Below, one piece after another: positions 56,573-64,000 of a stretch of 64,000 bases of DNA. How positions within the stretch are numbered: the first letter of the stretch is position 1; every line of letters begins with the position of its first letter. The notes below the pieces were generated by a model that saw nothing but the letters and a program-made list of their open reading frames with translations, was not told where the DNA came from and did no database searches. The DNA comes from Tannerellaceae bacterium (GTDB lineage: Bacteria > Bacteroidota > Bacteroidia > Bacteroidales > Tannerellaceae), in assembly GCA_031257015.1 (NCBI GenBank), contig JAIRPK010000032.1:1-64000 (forward strand), given 5' to 3'. A program made the position numbers and the translations under genes.

Positions 56573-56692
56573 CGAACTTCTTAAAATCAGATTTTTTCGA
56601 GGCTTGCGATACAGGCAAAGCAAAGTTTACTTTAGAAAATGAGTGCTTTGCCGAATGACCAAAACAAAGGAAAAAGCAATTTTAGAAGTTCG
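56573..56692 (+). repeat. ~120-bp inverted-repeat element, copy 3, at a predicted 5' end
   Basis: Left end CGAACTTCTTAAAATCAG; right end in reverse complement CCGAACTTCTAAAATTGC. Internal order TTTTTTCGAGG, TGCGATACAGGCAAA, TGCTTTGCCGA, GCAATTTTAGAAGT matches copy 2. It begins where the promoter at 56559-56566 would start transcription, so the RNA would open with this long hairpin. Confidence 0.55.
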
Positions 56693-56797
56693 GCACAGCC
56701 CTTTGATGCCGACGCAAGAACGGACTTCCTCGCGCCCCGCCGCAAAGGCATACCGAAAAGCAAAACCAAATCATTGAAGTCCATCAAACAAGATAAA

Positions 56798-57928
56798 ATG
56801 CAAACGACATATACAAAGTTTCATGCAGCGACATACCTGCTAATCCTTTTCATCGCCGCAGCGCCCGCCAGGATGTTCTCCCAAACGACGATAGGCAGCG
56901 ATGCACAGCCCGCCAAAGCCGCCATCCTCGAATTGAAAACGCAGTCAGCCGCCAATCCCCCCGGCGCAACTGACAAATTGAACGTAACAACAAGCAAGGG
57001 CGGCCTCGTACTCCCGCGAGTAAAATTGACAAGCCTCACGACGATGGAACCGTTCATTCCGGCGACAGATCCCGAATGGGTGAACAATACAGCAAGCCGC
57101 GTGAAGGAATTGCACGCCGGCCTGATGGTCTATAACCTCACAACGGGCGATTTGCTCAAGCCCGGCATTTACATCTGGAACGGCTCTCGATGGATGCCGG
57201 CTCATGCAGACGTCCCCGGCGCCGCCAACGGCCTGACGCTCTCCGGCGATACCTTCACCCTTGGCGGAAAATTGACGGCAGCGACAAACATCAACCTCAA
57301 CGGACAAACGCTCAACTTCACGGGCAACGATTCGATACACATCGCCGCCCCGCTGCGCATCGCCGGCAAGTGGAACTACATGCCCTCCGCCGCAAAGGAA
57401 GGCATGTTCCTCATCTCCGACGACGATGGAAACGCCACATGGGAAGGAGAAGAGGATTTGCCCCCCACCCCATCGGCCATATTCAATCCGAACGGCGTCA
57501 CGTTCGACATTTCCACCATGACGGGCGAAAACAGCTGGATCAACACCAATACCTGGATAGAAATACCCCCCGGTCGATGGTTCGTTGCCGTCACCATGCA
57601 CACCAGCATAACCAAGGCCAACCCCAACATCAACGATTGGTACTGGGTTCGCAGCACATTCCTCAAAGACGGCTCCAGCGCCGAAGAAAGCAAAGCATAC
57701 TACGAAGGCAAAAGCCATCTCATTTCCGGTCGGATATACAATGGCGACAGCGTGATAAGCGGCTACGTCATAATTAAAAACCCGACTCAGAGCAACCTCA
57801 AGTTCAACTACTACGCAGGCTGGACAGAGGTTCACGCAGTAAACGCCAATTCAACGGCGACGTTAAACAAGTTCGGCTCGCCCACCTGGAAAGAGAGCGC
57901 CATCATTGCGTTCGCACTAAGCGAGTAA
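56798..57928 (+). CDS. secreted paralogue 1 of a three-gene family
   Basis: 376 residues from MQTTYTKFHAATYLL (signal peptide to about MFSQ, residue 30). A frame 159 nt longer overlaps the promoter leader and element copy 3; rejected. The modules shared with the next two genes are: TTIG plus PAKAAILELKT, GGLVLPR, LMVYNL, PGIYIWNGSRW, LGGKLTAATNI, a GMFLISDDDGNATW linker, and a C-terminal beta-sandwich with IEIPPGRWFVAV, VISGYVIIKN and a terminal IIAFAL. Probable surface or phage-tail-like structural proteins of Bacteroidota; no enzyme motif. Confidence 0.75.
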   Translation: MQTTYTKFHAATYLLILFIAAAPARMFSQTTIGSDAQPAKAAILELKTQSAANPPGATDKLNVTTSKGGLVLPRVKLTSLTTMEPFIPATDPEWVNNTASRVKELHAGLMVYNLTTGDLLKPGIYIWNGSRWMPAHADVPGAANGLTLSGDTFTLGGKLTAATNINLNGQTLNFTGNDSIHIAAPLRIAGKWNYMPSAAKEGMFLISDDDGNATWEGEEDLPPTPSAIFNPNGVTFDISTMTGENSWINTNTWIEIPPGRWFVAVTMHTSITKANPNINDWYWVRSTFLKDGSSAEESKAYYEGKSHLISGRIYNGDSVISGYVIIKNPTQSNLKFNYYAGWTEVHAVNANSTATLNKFGSPTWKESAIIAFALSE

Positions 57929-57955
57929 AACATCTAACAACAGAAGAAAAAGTTT

Positions 57956-59068
57956 ATGAACAGTATATATATAATGAGTAAGCCATTATCGGCAGCGCTC
58001 CTCATCCTCTTCCTCCACGCAAGCCGGACAGACGCGCAAACGACCATCGGCCTGAACTCCGAACCGGCCAGAGCCGCGCTGCTCGACATAAAGACCCTCG
58101 AACCGTCAACGCCCTCGACAGTGACGGACGACAGCAATATCACCTCCGAGCGCGGCGGCCTGCTCCTCCCCCGCGTCATGCTGGACGAGGCAACGACGCT
58201 CTCTCCGCTCATCCCCATCACCGATCCCGACTGGATAAACCATTCGACGACGCGCATCAAGGAACTCCATACCGGCCTGACAGTCTATAACCTCGCCGGA
58301 AAGGCCAGTCTGAAACCCGGCATATGCACATGGGACGGCACCCTGTGGCGCTCAACAGGCCCGAACTCCATATCAGCCGGCGAAGGCCTCAGCCTGTCGT
58401 CGGAGAGCATCCGGCTTGGCGGCAAGCTCACCCGCCCGCTATTCATTGATATGGAGACATTCCCCCTTAACATCCTCGGCTCCGGAATGACCACCCTGTC
58501 CGCCAGCGTTCATCTCTCCGCTCCGCTGCAATACACAAACGGCCATCCCGCGAAGGGCAAGCTGCTCATGTCCGACGCCGCAGGCAACGCCGTATGGAAA
58601 GAAAACATCACCAGTCCACCGATGACCCCTACCGGCGTCATGTCCTCCAAAGGCGCAAGCGGCAAGATCAGCACCTATAAGAATAAATGGATTAATACTA
58701 ACGCCTATATCCAAATCCCCCCCGGCAGATGGATGATAATGGTGACAATGCTCATCCCCGTAAAGGGAGGCAACTCCAACGATCGCATCTGGTTGGAAAG
58801 CAGCTTCGTCAAGGAGGATAAAACAAGTATCGATCCGTCCGACTTTGTTGGTTCAAGCAGCTCTATTTCCGGCGTGCTGTCCAATGGCTATAACATTCTG
58901 ACCGGCTACGTAGTTATGGACAACAAATCCAAAGGCACGAAGAAATTCTACTACTGCGCCGGCCAGTGCAAAATGCTAAACGGGAGCACCGGGAACATTG
59001 AGTTCGATAAAATAGGGGCTACCGCCTGGGGCGAGAACTCCATTGTAGCCTTCGCGCTTGTAGAATAA
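57956..59068 (+). CDS. secreted paralogue 2 of a three-gene family
   Basis: 370 residues, 27 bp after paralogue 1. Same order: signal peptide (cleavage after RTDAQ), TTIG, ARAALLDIKT, GGLLLPRV, LTVYNL, PGICTWDG, LGGKLTRP, GKLLMSDAAGNAVW, IPPGRWMIM, SGVLSNGYNILTGYV, GENSIVAFAL. An internal ATG at 57974 (MSKPLSAALL) is an equally possible start and gives a tidier signal peptide. Confidence 0.75.
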   Translation: MNSIYIMSKPLSAALLILFLHASRTDAQTTIGLNSEPARAALLDIKTLEPSTPSTVTDDSNITSERGGLLLPRVMLDEATTLSPLIPITDPDWINHSTTRIKELHTGLTVYNLAGKASLKPGICTWDGTLWRSTGPNSISAGEGLSLSSESIRLGGKLTRPLFIDMETFPLNILGSGMTTLSASVHLSAPLQYTNGHPAKGKLLMSDAAGNAVWKENITSPPMTPTGVMSSKGASGKISTYKNKWINTNAYIQIPPGRWMIMVTMLIPVKGGNSNDRIWLESSFVKEDKTSIDPSDFVGSSSSISGVLSNGYNILTGYVVMDNKSKGTKKFYYCAGQCKMLNGSTGNIEFDKIGATAWGENSIVAFALVE

Positions 59069-59086
59069 TTTAAAAGCAATACGAAG

Positions 59087-60208
59087 ATGAAGAAAACGAT
59101 AAATCGAATAAAGCTCGGCATAACCTGTGCAGGCAGCATAATCATAACCGCCCTCTCCCCCATGTCCACGTCAGCCCAAGTGACCATCGGCATGGACGCT
59201 CCGCCCGTCAAGGCAGCCCTCCTCGACCTCAAGACTCAGGAGGCAATAACGCCGTCCTCCGCCAATGATAATACCAACGTCACATCCAACAAAGGAGGAC
59301 TTCTCCTCCCCCGCGTTAAATTAAAAGACAAGCATACGCTGGAGCCGTTCATTCCTGTCAGCGATCCGGACTGGACAAACTCATCCGCAACAAAGATTAA
59401 GGAAGTCCATGCAGGCCTTACGGTCTATAACCTGACATCCAACGTCGACTTCGTTCCCGGCATGTACACGTGGGACGGTCAAAAATGGACTCCGCAAGAC
59501 ACATATCACCCATACGGCGACAACGGTCTGACCCGCCTGAACGACACAGTCCGGCTCGGCGGCAATCTGACAGGCGCAACGACCGTCGATATGTCCGACC
59601 AACCATTCAACATCAGCGGCACAGGGACATTTAACATTGCCTCATCCCTCAACATGCTGCATGGATTCAAATATACCTACGGCCAGCCGGGCAAAGGCAA
59701 AGTCCTCATATCCGATGATTCCGGCAACGCCACCTGGCAGAACAACAATGCCCTTCCGACCACGCCCTCTGTCGTCTTCGACAGCCAGGGGGCAAGCTTT
59801 AACCCCGACGACATAACCGGCGAACAATGGGCAAATACGAAAGTCGCCCTTATTGTTCCCCCCGGAAAATGGTTCGTAATGGTATCCATCCTCGCAAAGC
59901 TGGAGAACGGTGAGGTTGGCAAAGACGCCTTTTGGTTCAGGACATCTTTCATCAAGGAGAATGAAAACAAGGTTAACAACAAGTATTTCATCGGCGACAA
60001 CAACCTGATCTCCGCCCGCATTTATCCCGGCCTGAACATAATCAGTGGCTATGTACTGATGAAAAACGAAAGCAGCTCGCCGGTGAAGTTCTATTACAAG
60101 GCCGGTCGCATCGAACGCATCGGGCAGAAGGCCAATAAATGCAACATATCCAAGCTCGGAAGCACGTTATGGGGCGAGAACTCCATCGTCGCCTTCGCTC
60201 TGTACTGA
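59087..60208 (+). CDS. secreted paralogue 3 of a three-gene family
   Basis: 373 residues, 18 bp after paralogue 2. Signal peptide to about STSAQ (residue 30), then VTIG, VKAALLDLKT, GGLLLPRVKL, LTVYNL, PGMYTWDGQKW, LGGNLTGATTV, GKGKVLISDDSGNATW, VPPGKWFVMV, ISGYVLMKN, GENSIVAFAL. Closest to paralogue 1 in its spacing. The three are most similar in the N-terminal quarter and last 40 residues and diverge between, as expected for proteins with variable exposed regions. Confidence 0.75.
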   Translation: MKKTINRIKLGITCAGSIIITALSPMSTSAQVTIGMDAPPVKAALLDLKTQEAITPSSANDNTNVTSNKGGLLLPRVKLKDKHTLEPFIPVSDPDWTNSSATKIKEVHAGLTVYNLTSNVDFVPGMYTWDGQKWTPQDTYHPYGDNGLTRLNDTVRLGGNLTGATTVDMSDQPFNISGTGTFNIASSLNMLHGFKYTYGQPGKGKVLISDDSGNATWQNNNALPTTPSVVFDSQGASFNPDDITGEQWANTKVALIVPPGKWFVMVSILAKLENGEVGKDAFWFRTSFIKENENKVNNKYFIGDNNLISARIYPGLNIISGYVLMKNESSSPVKFYYKAGRIERIGQKANKCNISKLGSTLWGENSIVAFALY

Positions 60209-60225
60209 TTGAGATAAACATAAAC

Positions 60226-60271
60226 GGGAGAGCGCAATTGTAAAATCCGAAGAAATACCTTGCGCCCTCCC
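60226..60271. terminator. terminator-like hairpin between convergent genes
   Basis: GGGAGAGCGCAA (60226-60237) pairs with TTGCGCCCTCCC (60260-60271), 11 of 12 bp; loop 22 nt. It has no strong T run on the plus side; on the minus side it is followed by GTTTATGTTTATC. Confidence 0.5.
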
Positions 60272-60318
60272 ATTAAAACAAATCCGCAGAGGATTAAAAT
60301 AAATATCCTAAAAAATAA

Positions 60319-61278
60319 TTATGATTTAATCGCGCCGAGCCTGATGCGAAAGCGATCGAACAATCCAGGCTTTCCTTTATATATGGAGAAATAAGGCATC
60401 TGTATCCCACCAAATTCACGGAAAAACCGTTCAACGCCCGGAATCATCGATCCCTCAAAATCAAACACGCCGGTATAAGCCGAGACAGCCCGCACAGCCT
60501 CCCAGAGAACAAGGCTATGCGCTCCCGAACTGCGCAAACTCGCGGAACTCCCCCCGGCAATATAATAAGCCGAACTTTTTTGCCAGACGATGAAAGCAGC
60601 GGCATGAAGATTCCCTTCGCTGTCAAAGCCGCCCCAGATGTCGCCCTGATTACGCTTTCTTGCTTCGGCGACCAAGCGCTTTAGTACAGGGAGATGCTTA
60701 GCTTTCAGATTCTGGCGATCAAATGTTTGAGACACCATACTTATGAGTTCATCAACGTGAAGATTACGGCATACGCTTATCTTATGCTTCTCCTTCGCCT
60801 TTGATATATTTCGCCGGATGTTAGAGTTCATGTTATTCCAAAGAAGCTCCTGATTATTGATGTCTTTCAAAATATAAGTATAACGAGTAGTTTGTTCGAA
60901 GCCCTTCCAATAAAAGGGCAGCCAGTCAGATATGTTGTAGTTGAAGTTTTGCAAGAAAGAAGAGAAGGCAGGCAGATTGACGATGAACTTTTGAGCAATG
61001 GCCTGTCGGCTGCTCAGTATGCTCAAGTACTTTGTATCCTCAGTTTCCGGAGCGAACCATATACCCATCGTCTGCGTAAAAGGCGGCATTGAAATAATAT
61101 TAGAGGCAGGCATATAAACAGGAAAGGCTGCACGTATGCAGTCCTTTTCTTCAAAAAGCAGAACATCCCACCGTTCAGTCCTGCAAACAATATCCAACCA
61201 CCAATCGCGGGAGAATATCGGGATGTCATTTTCTTCGCGACAAAGTCGTCGGTATTTTTCTTTACTACTTAATTGCAT
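60319..61278 (-). CDS. FemAB/GNAT-fold acyltransferase-like protein
   Basis: 319 residues. GNAT-type architecture with two similar lobes: [18 protein letters not shown] (about 150-167) is the FemAB-like pattern preceding the acceptor helix, then [21 protein letters not shown] and LVLWEAVRA, ending [20 protein letters not shown], a signature of Acetyltransf_6/FemAB-like proteins linked to polysaccharide or peptidoglycan modification. Substrate unknown. Its first 14 bp overlap the end of recA, so it belongs to the recA transcript. Confidence 0.75.
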   Translation of the reverse strand: MQLSSKEKYRRLCREENDIPIFSRDWWLDIVCRTERWDVLLFEEKDCIRAAFPVYMPASNIISMPPFTQTMGIWFAPETEDTKYLSILSSRQAIAQKFIVNLPAFSSFLQNFNYNISDWLPFYWKGFEQTTRYTYILKDINNQELLWNNMNSNIRRNISKAKEKHKISVCRNLHVDELISMVSQTFDRQNLKAKHLPVLKRLVAEARKRNQGDIWGGFDSEGNLHAAAFIVWQKSSAYYIAGGSSASLRSSGAHSLVLWEAVRAVSAYTGVFDFEGSMIPGVERFFREFGGIQMPYFSIYKGKPGLFDRFRIRLGAIKS

Positions 61279-62305
61279 TAAATATTAAGCCAGACAATTC
61301 CTCCATCAGTTCCGGGTTGTCGTTAATGCACTGTTTTGCGGCATCGCGACCCTGTCCGAGCTTGGTATCTTTATAGCTGTACCACGAGCCGCTCTTCTTG
61401 ACAATGTTCAACTCAACACCGAGGTCAACTATTTCGCCAGTGTGCGAGATCCCTTCTCCAAACATAATATCAAATTCAGCTTTGCGGAAAGGCGGAGCAA
61501 CTTTATTCTTGACGACCTTAACTCGAACTTGATTCCCCTTAACCTCGTCACCGTCTTTAAGTTTCCCGATCCCGCGAATGTCTATGCGGACGGAGGCGTA
61601 GAATTTCAGAGCGTTTCCTCCGGTTGTCGTTTCAGGATTCCCATAACCTATTACACCGATTTTGTCGCGCAGCTGATTAATGAAGATGCAAGTGGTATTC
61701 GTCTTGCTAATCGTTCCGGTCAATTTACGCATAGCTTGCGACATCAACCGAGCCTGGAGACCCATTTTACTATCACCCATATCGCCCTCAAGCTCGGCCT
61801 TAGGCGTTAGAGCGGCAACAGAATCGATCACCACTATGTCAACTGCCGAAGAACGAATAAGTGACTCTGCAATTTCCAAGGCCTGTTCGCCGGTATCAGG
61901 TTGAGATATATACAAATTGTTCACGTCCACACCAAGTTTTTCAGCATAGAAGCGATCGAAGGCATGTTCCGCATCAATGAAAGCCGCGATCCCCCCTGCC
62001 TTTTGCGCTTCAGCAATAGCATGAATGGCGAGCGTAGTTTTACCGGATGATTCCGGCCCAAAGATTTCAATTACCCTTCCACGCGGATATCCGCCCACAC
62101 CAAGAGCAGCGTCGAGGGCGATCGAGCCAGTGTGAATAACTTCGATCTCTTCAACAGCAGCGTCTCCCATTTTCATGACCGAACCTTTGCCAAATGATTT
62201 CTCAATCTTATCCATTGCAGCACGCAACGCCTTTAATTTATCCGAGCCTTCAGCGGCATCCAATTTTTTTGACTCTTCCGAACTGTTTTTATCTTCTTTC
62301 TTCAT
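61265..62305 (-). CDS. recA: recombinase A
   Basis: 346 residues. Walker [10 protein letters not shown] (83-91), catalytic Glu in FIDAEHAFD, Walker [13 protein letters not shown]-type [17 protein letters not shown] and [20 protein letters not shown]. Homologous recombination and LexA-type induction. 19 bp after the dehydrogenase gene; a separate promoter is not visible. Confidence 0.97.
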   Translation of the reverse strand: MKKEDKNSSEESKKLDAAEGSDKLKALRAAMDKIEKSFGKGSVMKMGDAAVEEIEVIHTGSIALDAALGVGGYPRGRVIEIFGPESSGKTTLAIHAIAEAQKAGGIAAFIDAEHAFDRFYAEKLGVDVNNLYISQPDTGEQALEIAESLIRSSAVDIVVIDSVAALTPKAELEGDMGDSKMGLQARLMSQAMRKLTGTISKTNTTCIFINQLRDKIGVIGYGNPETTTGGNALKFYASVRIDIRGIGKLKDGDEVKGNQVRVKVVKNKVAPPFRKAEFDIMFGEGISHTGEIVDLGVELNIVKKSGSWYSYKDTKLGQGRDAAKQCINDNPELMEELSGLIFNAIK

Positions 62306-62324
62306 ATTATTATAAGATGTATGA

Positions 62325-63518
62325 CTATAATTCTAGGTTTGTGTTAAATATTTCGTGCCATGGTAAGCCTTGTATATTAAGCTCCTTCATAAACGGGTCA
62401 GGATCAAACTCCTCAACATTCCATACGCCCGGTTTTTTCCATATTCCCGTCAGGAAAAGCTTAGCGCCTATCATTGCCGGAACACCAGTGGTATAGCTTA
62501 CCGCCTGTGCGCCCGTTTCACGATAAGCTTCTTCATGGCTGCAATTATTATATATATAGTAATTCAGCTCTTTTCCATCCTTAACACCCTTGATCCTGCA
62601 TCCGATAGAGGTTTGTCCCGTATAGTTTTCGCCCAGCGAGCCTGGATCAGGAAGAACAGCTTTAAGGAATTGAATTGGAACAATCTCCACATTATTATAC
62701 AAGACAGGATCAATACGTGCCATCCCTATGTTTTGAATTACTCTCAAGTGAGTAAGATATTCTTCGCCGAAAGTCATCCAAAAACGCGCCCTCTTTATCG
62801 TCGGAAAATTCTTAACCAAACTTTCCAGCTCTTCGTGATATAGAAGATAAGATTCACGTTCGCCTATTTCAGGATAATTAAGAGGCCGATGAACGGAAAG
62901 AGGTTCCGTTTCCTTCCACTCTCCATTCTCAAAATATTTTCCACGCTGGGTGATCTCACGAATATTAATCTCCGGATTGAAATTAGTGGCAAAGGCTTTA
63001 TGATGATTTCCTGCATTACAATCAACAATATCAAGGTAATGTATTTCATCAAAGTATCTTTTAGCAGCATAAGCAGTATAAACACCAGTCACTCCAGGGT
63101 CAAAACCACAACCAAGAATAGCCGTCAAACCTGCACTTTCAAACCGTTCCTTATAAGCCCATTGCCAACTGTACTGATATTTCGCCTCGTTGAGCGGTTC
63201 GTAATTAGCCGTGTCCAAATAACTTGTACCATACTCCAGACAAGCATCCATAACAGTCAAATCCTGATAAGGCAAAGCAAGATTCACAACCAGTTCCGGC
63301 TTAAAGTCACGGAAAAGAGCAATCAGCTCGCTTACATTATCAGCATTGACTTGCGCAGTACAAAGATTTGCATGATTCATTTCCGAAGCTATTTTATCAG
63401 CTTTGCTTTTTGTCCGGCTTGCAATCATTATATCGGAGAAGATATTTTCATTCATCCCCATTTTTTTTACAGCGACAGAGCTAACTCCGCCTGCTCCTAT
63501 GACTAAAACTCGTGCCAT
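62325..63518 (-). CDS. saccharopine-dehydrogenase-family enzyme (carboxynorspermidine-synthase-like)
   Basis: 397 residues from [17 protein letters not shown], an NAD(P) Rossmann loop at the very start. The frame runs 33 nt further but overlaps the promoter box. Further marks: [49 protein letters not shown]. In Bacteroides such enzymes make carboxy(nor)spermidine for spermidine synthesis, and the gene is often next to recA; lysine-type activity is the alternative. Confidence 0.85.
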   Translation of the reverse strand: MARVLVIGAGGVSSVAVKKMGMNENIFSDIMIASRTKSKADKIASEMNHANLCTAQVNADNVSELIALFRDFKPELVVNLALPYQDLTVMDACLEYGTSYLDTANYEPLNEAKYQYSWQWAYKERFESAGLTAILGCGFDPGVTGVYTAYAAKRYFDEIHYLDIVDCNAGNHHKAFATNFNPEINIREITQRGKYFENGEWKETEPLSVHRPLNYPEIGERESYLLYHEELESLVKNFPTIKRARFWMTFGEEYLTHLRVIQNIGMARIDPVLYNNVEIVPIQFLKAVLPDPGSLGENYTGQTSIGCRIKGVKDGKELNYYIYNNCSHEEAYRETGAQAVSYTTGVPAMIGAKLFLTGIWKKPGVWNVEEFDPDPFMKELNIQGLPWHEIFNTNLEL

Positions 63519-63548
63519 TCTAAATATAAAATATTGATGATTAATACA

Positions 63549-63580
63549 CAAATATAGGTCTATTCTTTCTAAACCACAAA
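63549..63580 (-). promoter_or_regulatory. promoter of the dehydrogenase-recA operon
   Basis: On the minus strand TTTG (63577-63580), 20-bp spacer, TATATTTG (63549-63556), 30 bp upstream of the ATG at 63518. No LexA-like box was recognised. Confidence 0.7.
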
Positions 63581-63688
63581 CCTGCCACAGCCTGAAAAAG
63601 CTTTAGCCATTAGGCAAACCGACAATTGCCCGAACGCTTTTTTATCGGCAATTACCACCATGTATAAAAGAAGAATAAACCTGGATAA

Positions 63689-64000
63689 TTATCCTTTGAT
63701 CTGTAATTTCAAAACCGTCACTGAATTAGGCGGCAATTTACATCTCAAGGCATGACCAAGATCTTGATAACTCTCAACCGGAGAAACATGAACGGCTTCC
63801 TCCTGACTGTTGGCAATGGAAGGCAAATCTTTAAACTGTATCATAGAAACACGAGAACTAACGCTCGCCCCTCTAATATCAATTTGAATTATCTCATCAT
63901 GAATAGCAGTATTTACAACTTTGATCAGAATAATGTTCCCCTTCTTATCAAATGATGCCGAGGCAAGAACAGCCGGCAGTGGAGGAAATATAATCCGGTG
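63689..64000 (-). CDS. 3' end of a GH51-like alpha-L-arabinofuranosidase (partial)
   Basis: 103 codons from the window edge to TAA at 63689-63691; the gene continues beyond the right edge, and no start lies in the window. The residues read PPLPAVLASASFDKKGNIIL, IKVVNTAIHDE, and end LPPNSVTVLKLQIKG, the beta-sandwich tail typical of GH51 arabinofuranosidases (LPP-x-S-x-TVL-x-L). Catalytic residues are outside the window. Assigned from the tail only. Confidence 0.6.
   Translation of the reverse strand, partial: HRIIFPPLPAVLASASFDKKGNIILIKVVNTAIHDEIIQIDIRGASVSSRVSMIQFKDLPSIANSQEEAVHVSPVESYQDLGHALRCKLPPNSVTVLKLQIKG

Noticed and set aside
56639..56797. N-terminal extension of the first secreted paralogue
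   Set aside because: It would place 53 polar residues before a clear signal peptide and overlaps the predicted 5' leader and inverted-repeat element.
1..64000. tRNA, rRNA, riboswitch, insertion sequence or prophage
   Set aside because: Gene-free stretches were read for T-loop (GGTTCRA), conserved riboswitch cores and transposase or integrase motifs; none was convincing.

Overview
The window is a chromosomal stretch of a Bacteroidota genome, almost certainly order Bacteroidales. Four things point there. The first gene ends in a type IX secretion (T9SS) sorting domain. Many genes have the Bacteroidetes -7 promoter box TAnnTTTG (often TATCTTTG) upstream and no Shine-Dalgarno. Several families are typical of the phylum (DUF3575, DUF3868-like, DUF6261, DUF3127, KorAB, carboxynorspermidine-synthase-like next to recA). 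The order aroQ-pyk-methyltransferase-rbfA-FtsX permease is one I know from Bacteroides relatives. A lytB/murT/murK-like cluster recalls Tannerella, so a Tannerellaceae-like host is possible, but the sequence alone does not settle the genus. No rRNA, tRNA, CRISPR, insertion sequence or phage was seen.

Layout. 0-6.6 kb: a 21-bp tandem array at the left edge, a large T9SS cargo protein on the minus strand, and a long leader with a ~40-bp hairpin array. 6.6-11 kb: minus-strand operon cysK-like / SpoIID-LytB / MurT-like transporter / MurK-like kinase (cell-wall sugar salvage). 11.2-13.4 kb: secreted alpha-L-fucosidase plus fucose mutarotase. 14.2-21 kb: pepD, a Tat-type TIM-barrel isomerase, purL and an outer-membrane barrel, all plus strand. 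21-22.3 kb: a secreted TIM-barrel protein and a DUF3127 protein. 22.3-24.25 kb: a 2-kb gene-free block with an A/C-rich tract, 22-bp palindromic iterons, an 88-bp tandem array and an abrupt change to G/T-rich sequence. 24.2-28.4 kb: aroQ-pyk-OMT-rbfA-lolC/E-like operon. 28.5-28.8 kb: 43-bp hairpin array. 29.3-33.8 kb: korA-korB and a membrane glycosyltransferase. 34.0-34.4 kb: 41-bp double-hairpin array. 34.6-37.2 kb: pdxS-pdxT-ilvC. 37.4-41.9 kb: AraC regulator, phosphoesterase, GH116 glycosidase. 42.0-42.4 kb: the 43-bp family again, inverted. 42.5-46.6 kb: prfB with its programmed +1 frameshift, a DUF2961-like lipoprotein, NhaC. 46.8-47.2 kb: a 21-bp array. 47.6-50.5 kb: a GHL10 lipoprotein and a DUF3575/DUF3868-like pair. 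51-55 kb: lamin-tail protein, asd, a YcaQ/AlkZ-type protein. 55-56.3 kb: DUF6261 protein and a 42-bp array. 56.8-60.2 kb: three tandem secreted paralogues. 60.3-64 kb: FemAB/GNAT-like protein, recA, carboxynorspermidine-synthase-like dehydrogenase, and the 3' end of a GH51-like arabinofuranosidase.

The metabolic genes suggest an anaerobic glycan-using, host-associated bacterium: secreted glycosidases (GH29, GH116, GH51-like), fucose use, salvage of peptidoglycan sugars, ferredoxin-dependent 2-oxoacid metabolism, and biosynthesis of B6, branched-chain amino acids, purines and shikimate.

The most unusual feature is the spacers. At least eight tandem arrays with mostly unrelated sequences sit between genes. 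Their unit lengths cluster near 21/22, 41-43 and 88 bp, and most units contain a short palindrome or hairpin. One 43-bp family occurs twice in opposite orientation. A separate ~120-bp element with ~25-bp terminal inverted repeats occurs at least three times. These are the best candidates for something undescribed.
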